Assembly (NCBI GenBank): GCA_025936205.1
Contig: JAICTU010000097.1
Coordinates: 1 to 21,954 of the forward strand
DNA length: 21,954 nt
Reading direction: 5' to 3'
Origin: Polyangiaceae bacterium
GTDB lineage: Bacteria; Myxococcota; Polyangia; Polyangiales; Polyangiaceae
The notes under the pieces were generated by a model. That model was not told the origin of the DNA, made no database searches, and was given only the letters and a program-made list of their open reading frames with translations. Numbering within the stretch: position 1 is the stretch's first letter; each line of letters opens with the position of its first letter. Position numbers and translations under genes: made by a program. Of this stretch, positions 1-6,568 are shown piece after piece.

Positions 1-614
1 ACGTTGGCACCGGCGTCGATCGCGAACATCGCCCTGACCACGAGGAACGCCCTGTTGCCCACGTGGGCGACGCTGGCGGTGACCGCGCTCCGACCCGCAG
101 GGCCACGCGCGCCCGGCAAGACATCCCGCCCGCGCTGCGCCGCGCGGTGCTGCGCCGGGATGAGCGGCGCTGTCGGGTCGCCGGTTGCAGGAATGCCACC
201 TTCCTCGATCTGCATCACATCCGGCCGCGCTCGGAAGGCGGCAGCCACAGCGCGGACAATCTCGTCACGCTGTGCGCCTCCCATCACCGCGCACTGCACC
301 GGGGCGAGCTGCGCAGCGCAGGGGATGCCAGCGACTTTCGCGTGCTGACGGGCGAACTCGGCGTGCCGGTGCGGGACGGTGCGCCGCTTCCGCCCTCGGC
401 ACCGGTGCCGGCCTCGAGCTCGCTCGATGTCCCTGCTAAGGTGGCTTCTGAGCAGCGGCGCCGGAGCCCGGCACTCCTCGGCTGCGCGCCGGCGCACGTG
501 TTGCGAGCGCCGGACGGCGCGATCCGAACCGCCACCGGCGCCCCCGGGACGCCGGACGCGACCGGTGCCGTCGATGCCGGCGCCCGAGGCTTTCGGGCAT
601 CGCCGTGCAGATGA
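1..614 (+). CDS. HNH endonuclease, C-terminal part (5' end outside window)
   Basis: The reading frame is open from the left edge to a TGA at 612-614, so this is the C-terminal part of a longer gene. An internal GTG at 63 could start a shorter product, but the frame continues upstream without a stop. The translated part has an HNH nuclease module: a Cys pair (CRVAGC) just before the core, then LHHIRPRSEGG, an NLVTLC segment and an HHRALH segment, matching the D/L-HH...GG...N...C..HH pattern of zinc-supported HNH nucleases. Roughly 100 Ala/Pro/Ser/Arg-rich residues follow, with no recognisable domain. The family cleaves DNA. In myxobacteria-like genomes such modules commonly end large proteins of unknown role, often carrying a DUF222-like N-terminal part, which cannot be seen here. 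The gene is convergent with the next one. Confidence 0.8.
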   Translation, partial: VGTGVDREHRPDHEERPVAHVGDAGGDRAPTRRATRARQDIPPALRRAVLRRDERRCRVAGCRNATFLDLHHIRPRSEGGSHSADNLVTLCASHHRALHRGELRSAGDASDFRVLTGELGVPVRDGAPLPPSAPVPASSSLDVPAKVASEQRRRSPALLGCAPAHVLRAPDGAIRTATGAPGTPDATGAVDAGARGFRASPCR

Positions 615-680
615 GGTCCGGCCCGGTCCGGTCCAAATCCACAAAACCGAGACGCAGAGATCAGCGGCTCGGACCCTGGA

Positions 681-1211
681 TCAACTACTGAATTGCCAGC
701 CGTGCATGCGCCACAGCTTGGGAGTGATGTAGAAGGTCTGGGTTCCCCCGAGGCCGCGCCAGCCGATGGCGATGGAGAATACCCACTGCAGCTCCGTGCT
801 GTCGAACAGGCCGCCACCGATCGAGTCATTGCGGCTGAGGGATTGGCCGAGGGCTTCCCAGAGCCCATACATCACGCGCGGCGAGGGATCCGTCACTGCC
901 AGGCCCAGCGTGCCGCCCACGTAGCCCCACGGTTCCCAGGCGATGTAGTGAACGAGCGCTGGGTCGTCGGCGTGACGGACGATGCTGTAGCCGCCGCCGA
1001 GGGAGCCGCGAAGCAAGATGTTCCTGGTGGCGCCGAGCTCCCAGCCGACGTAGATGGAATCATCCGCGCTGAAGGCGAGCACGGGTCCGAAACCGATTCC
1101 CTGGCCATCGTCGCTGGCTCTGGCGGATCGCACCGGGAGCGAGCAGAGCAGGCTGGCCACGAGCGAGAACGCGATCAGCAGCGGGGACCGGCGGGCGCGA
1201 AGCACAGACAT
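681..1211 (-). CDS. small exported protein, probable outer-membrane beta-barrel
   Basis: This frame encodes 176 residues from an ATG at 1211. The first ~33 residues look like a Sec signal peptide: positively charged MSVLRARR, then a hydrophobic LLIAFSLVASLLCSL core, with likely cleavage near SARA-SDD. The mature part is rich in Gly, aromatic residues and alternating hydrophobic stretches (for example GFGPVLAF, SIYVGWELGA, VGGTLGLAV, QWVFSIAIGW). That is compatible with a small outer-membrane beta-barrel, but I recognise no family. The frame stays open far upstream, antisense to the GH3 gene; the signal peptide decides the start. No strong ribosome binding site is visible. It is divergent from the GH3 gene, with an 81-bp shared intergenic region. 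Function unknown. Confidence 0.65.
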   Translation of the reverse strand: MSVLRARRSPLLIAFSLVASLLCSLPVRSARASDDGQGIGFGPVLAFSADDSIYVGWELGATRNILLRGSLGGGYSIVRHADDPALVHYIAWEPWGYVGGTLGLAVTDPSPRVMYGLWEALGQSLSRNDSIGGGLFDSTELQWVFSIAIGWRGLGGTQTFYITPKLWRMHGWQFSS

Positions 1212-1292
1212 ACAGCAATTTGACAGGTAAGCGAGCTGCGAGCAACACGAGCGCCGTCGATCTCCGGATGGCGATCGGCTAATGGCTTCGTC

Positions 1293-3752
1293 ATGCGCAG
1301 TCGAGATCCGCGTTTCGTGCCACCGTCCCCCGCCGTAGAACAGCGTATCGAGGCTCTGCTCGACCAGCTCACGCTGGAGGAGAAGATCACGATGATGGCG
1401 GGTAAGCCCACCGGGTCGGCGACCTTCGGCGTGGAGCGTCTGGGCATCCCGGAGCTGCGGCTGGCAGATGGCCCGATGGGCGTGCACTGGTGGTGCGACG
1501 CCGCGACGGCGTATCCGGCCATGATTGCGGCGGCCTCCGCCTGGGACACCGATCTGTGGTATCGCCTGGGCCAGGCGCTGGGGCGCGACTGCCGGGCGCG
1601 CGGCGTGCACATCCTGCTCGCGCCCGGGGTAAACTTGTATCGCTCCGCCTTGTGCGGTCGCAATTTCGAGTACGCTGGCGAAGACCCGTACCTGTCGTCG
1701 CGCTTTGGCGTGCGTTACATCGAGGGCGTCCAGGACCAGGGCGTGGCGGCCACGGTGAAGCACTACGCCTGCAACTTCCAGGAGTACGAGCGGCACAAGG
1801 TGAGCTCCGACGTGGACGAGCGCACGCTGCATGAGGTGTACTTGCGCGCGTTCCACGCGGCCGTGACGGAAGCCGGTGTGGGCGCCTTGATGACGGCGTA
1901 CAACCGGCTGAATGGCACGCAGTGCTCCGAGCACGCCGGGCTGATCCAGGATGTGTTGAAGGGCCGCTGGGGCTTCCAGGGCCTGGTGATGTCGGACTGG
2001 ATCTCGACTTACAGCGACGTGGCCGCCGCCAATGCCGGCCTGGATCTGGAGATGCCGGAGGCTCATTGGTTCAGCGTGCAGCGCCTGCGCCCGGCGCTGG
2101 AGCGGGGCGAAATCACGCAGGCCGTGCTGGATGACAAGGTGCGACGCTTGTTGCGCCTGGCGGCGTGCTTTGGCTGGCTCGATCACCCGCAGCAGGACGC
2201 GAGCATTCCGTTTGACGACCCGGTCACCGCCCAGGTGGCGCTCGAGGTGGCGCGCGCCGGCAGCGTCCTCTTGAAGAACGAAGGTGGCCTTCTGCCGCTC
2301 CAGCTCGGGCGCACGCGCCGCGTGGCGCTGATCGGCTTCGGCGCTCACCCCGGCGTGATCAGCGGCGGGGGCAGCGCGTACACGACGCCGCATCGCAGCA
2401 TCAGCTTGCTCGAAGGTCTGCGGGCGCTCGCGCCCGAGCTCGAGATCGAGCACGTGAGCGGCCCGGAGGCGAGCCCGGACCGGCTGGTGTACGGGCAGAG
2501 CCGCTTCGAGTGCAGTCAGGGCACGGGGTTGTGGGGCGAGTATTTCGACAACAACGAGCTCGCGGGTGAGCCCGTCGCGCGGCGTGTGGACGAGCACGTC
2601 GACTTCTTCTGGGGTCGCAATCAGCCGATGCCGGAGATCACCGTGCGGCAATACTCGATCCGCTGGACGGGGGCGTTGCGCGCCGAGCGCAGCGGTACAC
2701 ACGTGTTCTATTCGCGCTGCCGCAATGGCCACTACCGCATCCGTGTCGGCGGGGAGGTGATCATCGATACCTGGGCGCGCGAGCGCAACGGCATGCACTC
2801 AGCGGAGCTGACGCTGGAGGCGGGCCGCCGCTACGAGGTGTCGATCGAATGGCGCAAGACGCGCATGTCGGGCAACATGAAGTTCGGCTATCGCTTCGCC
2901 GACGGCAGCGTTCCCGGGCTGCAGGAGTGCGTGGCTGCCGCGAACCGCGCCGATCTGGCGATCGTGGCCGTCGGTTTCGACCCGATCACGGAGAGCGAGG
3001 GCTACGACCGCGAGTTCCGCCTGCATGCGGGGCTGGAGAAGCTGCTCGTCGCCGTGGCGGATGCTCAGCCCAATACTGCGGTGGTGCTGACCGCCGGCGG
3101 CAATCTGGACTTTTCAGGCTGGATCGATCGCGTGCGAGCGGTGTTGCACGCCTGGTACCCCGGGCAAGCCGGCGGCCAGGCGCTGGCCGAGATCCTGCTC
3201 GGCCATGTCAATCCGTCGGGGCGGTTGCCCGCGACCTTCGAGAAGCGGCTCGAGGATCGTTCCTCGTTCGATTGCTATCACGACGGAGGAGATCTGCGGG
3301 TGCAGCTGCGCGACGGGGTGTTCACGGGCTACCGGCACTTCGACCGCACGGGCCTGGAGCCGCGTTTTCCGTTTGGCTTCGGTCTCTCCTACACGAGCTT
3401 CAGCTACTCGGGGCTGCAGCTCTCCAGCGCGTCGCTGGGTGTCGATGCGGCACTGGAGGTGAGCTGCGAGGTGCGTAACGTGGGCGAGCGCGCGGGCGCG
3501 GAAGTCATGCAGCTGTACGTGAGCGCGCTCGAGCCCGCTGTCCCGCGCCCGGTGAAGGAGCTGGCCGGCTTTCACAAGCTGTGGCTCGAGCCGGGTCAGG
3601 CCAGCCGCGTCGTGCTGAGACTGGAGCGGCGCGCGCTGGAGTACTACGACGCCGAGCGCCACGCCTTTCGCTTCGATCCCGGTCGCTACGCGGTCTCGCT
3701 CGGCCCGCACGCGGGCCATCAACCGCTGCGCGCGGAGTTCCAGGGGCTCTGA
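1293..3752 (+). CDS. glycoside hydrolase family 3 beta-glucosidase with PA14 insert
   Basis: This 819-residue protein is a GH3 exo-acting beta-glycosidase, most likely a beta-glucosidase releasing terminal glucose from oligosaccharides or glycosides. The N-terminal (alpha/beta)8 domain spans about residues 15-300 and carries ADGPMG, KHYACN and the nucleophile motif VMSDW (Asp235). The (alpha/beta)6 sandwich starts near residue 315 and is interrupted by a PA14 carbohydrate-binding domain at about 410-535 (starting GLWGEYFDNNEL). It resumes with SEGYDR, whose Glu569 matches the acid/base position of PA14-type GH3 enzymes. A fibronectin-III-like domain ends the protein (about 720-800). There is no signal peptide, so it is probably cytoplasmic and acts on imported sugars. 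The ATG at 1293 fits the family N-terminus. The gene converges on an SDR dehydrogenase, which may process a sugar product (inference). Confidence 0.93.
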   Translation: MRSRDPRFVPPSPAVEQRIEALLDQLTLEEKITMMAGKPTGSATFGVERLGIPELRLADGPMGVHWWCDAATAYPAMIAAASAWDTDLWYRLGQALGRDCRARGVHILLAPGVNLYRSALCGRNFEYAGEDPYLSSRFGVRYIEGVQDQGVAATVKHYACNFQEYERHKVSSDVDERTLHEVYLRAFHAAVTEAGVGALMTAYNRLNGTQCSEHAGLIQDVLKGRWGFQGLVMSDWISTYSDVAAANAGLDLEMPEAHWFSVQRLRPALERGEITQAVLDDKVRRLLRLAACFGWLDHPQQDASIPFDDPVTAQVALEVARAGSVLLKNEGGLLPLQLGRTRRVALIGFGAHPGVISGGGSAYTTPHRSISLLEGLRALAPELEIEHVSGPEASPDRLVYGQSRFECSQGTGLWGEYFDNNELAGEPVARRVDEHVDFFWGRNQPMPEITVRQYSIRWTGALRAERSGTHVFYSRCRNGHYRIRVGGEVIIDTWARERNGMHSAELTLEAGRRYEVSIEWRKTRMSGNMKFGYRFADGSVPGLQECVAAANRADLAIVAVGFDPITESEGYDREFRLHAGLEKLLVAVADAQPNTAVVLTAGGNLDFSGWIDRVRAVLHAWYPGQAGGQALAEILLGHVNPSGRLPATFEKRLEDRSSFDCYHDGGDLRVQLRDGVFTGYRHFDRTGLEPRFPFGFGLSYTSFSYSGLQLSSASLGVDAALEVSCEVRNVGERAGAEVMQLYVSALEPAVPRPVKELAGFHKLWLEPGQASRVVLRLERRALEYYDAERHAFRFDPGRYAVSLGPHAGHQPLRAEFQGL

Positions 3753-3753
3753 G

Positions 3754-3779
3754 CTCCGCAGGCTCAGGCCTGCGCGGAG
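3754..3779. terminator. hairpin between convergent GH3 and SDR genes
   Basis: The stem GCAGGC (3758-3763) pairs with GCCTGC (3768-3773) across a four-base TCAG loop. It is extended by CTCC (3754-3757) pairing with GGAG (3776-3779) past a two-base bulge. The structure starts just after the GH3 stop and overlaps the last codons of the SDR gene. There is no T-tract, so it may be a bidirectional 3'-end stabiliser or a weak terminator rather than a classical intrinsic terminator. Confidence 0.4.
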
Positions 3780-4531
3780 TAGCCGCCGTCTACCGGGATG
3801 GCCGTGCCCGTGATGAAGTCGGAGGCGCGGCTCGCCAGAAACACGGCGATGCCCGCCAGGTCTTCGGGCGTGCCCCAGCGCCCCTGCGGCGTGCGCGCCT
3901 TGACGCGGTCCTCGAGCCCGCTCACCTCGCGCCGCGCGCGCTTCGTCAAGTCGGTGTCGATCCAGCCGGGCAGCACCGCGTTGACCTGGATGTTGTCCTT
4001 GGCCCAGGCGCTGGCCAGCGCCTTCGTGAGTTGCACGGTGCCGCCCTTGCTGGCGGAGTAGGGGGCCGCGAACGACGCACCGAAAATTGAAGTCATCGAG
4101 CCGATGGTGATGATCTTGCCGCCCCCGCTGCGGCACAGGTGCGGGTACGCGGACTGGGCGCAGGCGAAGGTGCCGCGCAGATTCACGTCCAGTACCTCGG
4201 TCCATTCCTCGAGCGAATACTGCTCCGGTGCCTTGCGGACGTTGGTGCCGGCGTTGGTGATCAAGATGTCGAGCCGGCCGAAGCGCTCGACGGTCTGAGC
4301 GAACATGCGCTCGATCGACGCGCGGCTCAACACGTCGACTTCCACCGTGCCGTGGTGAGCCGCGGTGCCCCGAAGGGCTGCGAGCGCGGCCTCCGACTTT
4401 CGCGCATCGCGGGCCGCGATCATCACGCTCGCACCTGCGCGGGCGAGCCCTGCCGCCATGCCCAGACCAATGCCACCGTTACCGCCGGTAACCACCGCCA
4501 CACGTCCACCGAGATCGAATGCCGAGTCCAT
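3764..4531 (-). CDS. SDR family NAD(P)-dependent oxidoreductase
   Basis: This is a 255-residue classical short-chain dehydrogenase/reductase of normal family length. The Rossmann cofactor motif TGGNGGIG is at residues 15-22, the NAG motif is present (ITNAGT), and a catalytic Ser lies in TIGSMTS. The YSASK motif places catalytic Tyr158 and Lys162. The C-terminal part has PGWIDTDL and a VDGGYSA end, typical of the gluconate 5-dehydrogenase / 2-deoxy-gluconate 3-dehydrogenase-like branch, so a sugar-acid or polyol substrate is plausible but not shown. The ATG at 4531 puts the Rossmann strand at the usual distance from the N-terminus. It converges with the GH3 gene 11 bp away and diverges from the histidine kinase gene; the 17-bp palindrome at 4560-4576 lies 29 bp upstream of its start. 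Confidence 0.92.
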   Translation of the reverse strand: MDSAFDLGGRVAVVTGGNGGIGLGMAAGLARAGASVMIAARDARKSEAALAALRGTAAHHGTVEVDVLSRASIERMFAQTVERFGRLDILITNAGTNVRKAPEQYSLEEWTEVLDVNLRGTFACAQSAYPHLCRSGGGKIITIGSMTSIFGASFAAPYSASKGGTVQLTKALASAWAKDNIQVNAVLPGWIDTDLTKRARREVSGLEDRVKARTPQGRWGTPEDLAGIAVFLASRASDFITGTAIPVDGGYSAQA

Positions 4532-4559
4532 GGGCTGAGAGTTTCGTCAGTGAGTCGTC

Positions 4560-4576
4560 CACTGTCCAGGACAGTG
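4560..4576. promoter_or_regulatory. perfect 17-bp palindrome, candidate repressor operator
   Basis: The sequence CACTGTCCAGGACAGTG is a perfect inverted repeat with 8-bp arms around a single central A. It sits in the 141-bp intergenic region between the divergent SDR and histidine kinase genes, much nearer the SDR start. Its size and symmetry resemble operators of TetR-type or other dimeric helix-turn-helix repressors. No such regulator is encoded in the window. Binding is inference. Confidence 0.5.
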
Positions 4577-4628
4577 CCGCGCGGCTCCAGCGCTCTTTTT
4601 TTCAACGATTCTCAGGCGGCGCAACTCT

Positions 4629-4637
4629 TGCTAGGGA
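4629..4637 (+). promoter_or_regulatory. extended -10-like element upstream of histidine kinase
   Basis: TGCTAGGGA resembles the TGCTAGGCT element seen before other genes in the window and lies 35 nt upstream of the kinase ATG. A hexamer TTCTCA at 17-nt spacing is only a weak -35 match. A run of seven T (4596-4602) and the palindrome GCCGCGCGGC (4576-4585) lie further upstream. Low-confidence promoter call. Confidence 0.25.
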
Positions 4638-4672
4638 ATCGCGCGTCAGAGAAGAGAACTTCGAGGGCATCT

Positions 4673-6451
4673 ATGCTGGATACTGGGGGGATGCTCGCCG
4701 GGGCGGTCGACCGTCAGGCGTGCGAGCGGGAGCGAATGCTCGGAGGCATTCTGGCCGCAGGCGCTGGCCTCCTGGGACTGCTGATCGTGGTTTCGCCCTT
4801 CTTTCACGACCCGGTCAACTCGCTGACGATCTACGGCCCCGGAGTGGCCTTACATCTCGGCCATCTGCTCTGGCTACGCTGGCCCTCGCGCAGTCCGATG
4901 CTCGTGGCGGGCCGCTCGCGTCGCGTCGCGATCAGCCATTGCCTGACGTATTTCGTCTGGGTGACGCTGATCTTGGCGTTGCAGCTCGGCGGGCTGCGCG
5001 CCCCGGCAGCGCTCGTCTATCCCCCGCTGGTGCTCATGGCGGGCTTGATTTGGAGCGGTGCCGCGGCCCTCGGCATGGCCCTGCTGAGCGCGCTGGCAGG
5101 CATCGTGCTGGTCTGGCTCGAAGGGCAAGGGTGGCTGACACATCACGGCTTGCCGATGACTCCGCTGCGCCTGGTGATGGTGCTGATCGCCTGCGTGATC
5201 ATCACCGCGGTGATGATCCGGCACGCGCTCGACATCATCGAACGCACCACGGAAGAAGCGCTGGAGAGCGAGCAGCGGCATGCCGAGCAGCGCCAGCGGC
5301 TGGAGCTCGAGCTGCGCGAGGCGCAACGGATCGAGGCCCTGGGGCGCCTGGCGGGCGGAGTAGCTCACGATTTCAACAACCTGCTGACGGTGATCATGGG
5401 CTACGCTGCCCTCCTGCCGCGCGAGTCCTCGGAGGACCGCGAGGCCGTGGAGGCCATCGAGCTCGCCTCGCAGCGGGCGCGTGCGCTCACACACCAGCTG
5501 CTCGCATTCGGGCGGCGGCAGGTGCTGCGACCCGAGGTGCTGGAGCTGTCGGCTGCCATCCGCGAGCTGGAGCCGCTGTTCGGGCGCTTGATCCATCCGC
5601 AAATTCGGGTCGATCTCGAGCTGGCGGAAGCGCCGTGCTTCACCCGCGTCGATCGCTCTCAGCTGGGGCAGGTCGTGATCAACCTGGTGGCGAACGCTCG
5701 CGATTCCATGCCACGCGGCGGGCACCTGACCATCTCGACAGGGCGGGATAGGCCACGCGACTGGAAGGCGGGCGTTGCGTTACCGGAACACGGCGTATGG
5801 CTCTCGGTGCGCGACACGGGCTTCGGCATCGACCCCGCGGTACGCACGCGCATCTTCGAGCCGTTCTTCACGACGAAGAGCGCCGGCAATGGCACGGGCC
5901 TCGGCCTGGCCACCGTGCACGGCATCGTCACGCAGAGCGGAGGCACGGTCGCGGTGGAGAGTGAGCCAGGGCGAGGCACGCGCTTCCTGGTGGCCCTGCC
6001 GAGCGCCGAGGCTCCTCAGGAAACGGCGGCGCGGGCTCCGCGCGAGGCGAGCCTGCCTGCACCGGGCGGGCTGCAGGTCTTGGTCGTCGATGACGACGCG
6101 CCCCTGCGCGAGGTGATGCGGGGCGTGCTCGATCGGGCCGGCTATCGGGTGCGGGTGGCGGACAGCGCGGCGCGGGCATTGGAGCAGCTGCAGGCCAGCT
6201 CCAGCCCGGTCGATCTGCTGGTCTCCGACGTGGTCATGTTTGGCATGAACGGCCTGGAGTTGGCGCGCTGCGCCCGCGCGCAGCTGCCCCATCTGCCGGT
6301 GTTGTTCGTGTCCGGGCATGCGCCGGAGCTGGCCGATTCGGCGAGCAAGCTGGAGCTGGACACCGAGTTCCTGGCCAAGCCGTTCGCTCCCGAGGAGCTG
6401 CTGGAGAAGGTGCGGCAGACTCTGGCCAGCGCCAAGCGCCGCTGGAACTGA
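4673..6451 (+). CDS. membrane hybrid sensor histidine kinase with C-terminal receiver domain
   Basis: This 592-residue protein senses an unknown signal and phosphorylates itself. Residues 22-44, 51-68, 85-108, 113-130, 131-149 and 164-183 are hydrophobic, suggesting six membrane segments with no large periplasmic domain. A charged coiled coil (about 189-225) leads into the DHp domain, with the H-box GGVAHDFNNLL (phosphoacceptor His232). The HATPase_c domain follows: N-box NLVANARDSM, G1 DTGFGID, F-box FEPFFTTK and G2 GTGLGLATVHG. The C-terminal receiver domain (about 465-585) has the acidic pair VVDDD, phosphoacceptor Asp519 in LVSDVVM and conserved Lys in LAKPF. The ATG at 4673 is chosen because GAGGG (4663-4667) lies 5 nt upstream; the frame is also open further upstream, antisense to the SDR gene. 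No DNA-binding partner is adjacent, so it is an orphan hybrid kinase whose phosphorelay output is unknown. Confidence 0.92.
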   Translation: MLDTGGMLAGAVDRQACERERMLGGILAAGAGLLGLLIVVSPFFHDPVNSLTIYGPGVALHLGHLLWLRWPSRSPMLVAGRSRRVAISHCLTYFVWVTLILALQLGGLRAPAALVYPPLVLMAGLIWSGAAALGMALLSALAGIVLVWLEGQGWLTHHGLPMTPLRLVMVLIACVIITAVMIRHALDIIERTTEEALESEQRHAEQRQRLELELREAQRIEALGRLAGGVAHDFNNLLTVIMGYAALLPRESSEDREAVEAIELASQRARALTHQLLAFGRRQVLRPEVLELSAAIRELEPLFGRLIHPQIRVDLELAEAPCFTRVDRSQLGQVVINLVANARDSMPRGGHLTISTGRDRPRDWKAGVALPEHGVWLSVRDTGFGIDPAVRTRIFEPFFTTKSAGNGTGLGLATVHGIVTQSGGTVAVESEPGRGTRFLVALPSAEAPQETAARAPREASLPAPGGLQVLVVDDDAPLREVMRGVLDRAGYRVRVADSAARALEQLQASSSPVDLLVSDVVMFGMNGLELARCARAQLPHLPVLFVSGHAPELADSASKLELDTEFLAKPFAPEELLEKVRQTLASAKRRWN

Positions 6452-6568
6452 GGCGTAAGGCGCCGCTGAATCGCGGCCTCACCCGTGCCGCTCGGCTCCT
6501 TTACCCTGGGCGCCCTCTGGCCGTTGTGCTGCTCAGCGATGCTACCTGAGCGCACCTTTGCTCCCTCG

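Noticed and set aside
615..680. Inverted repeat CCGAG...CTCGG and GGTCCGG repeats between the convergent HNH and exported-protein genes
   Set aside because: The stem is only 5 bp with a long loop and no T-tract, and the repeats are short; too weak to call a terminator.
1220..1225. TTGACA as a -35 box for the GH3 gene
   Set aside because: No acceptable -10 hexamer occurs at 16-18 bp spacing downstream.
1212..2798. Long minus-strand open frame continuing upstream of the exported protein, antisense to the GH3 gene
   Set aside because: The frame is open only because of high GC and the opposing coding sequence. Its translation is low-complexity His/Ala/Arg/Val with no motifs, while the GH3 protein is fully recognisable; the signal peptide marks the true start at 1211.
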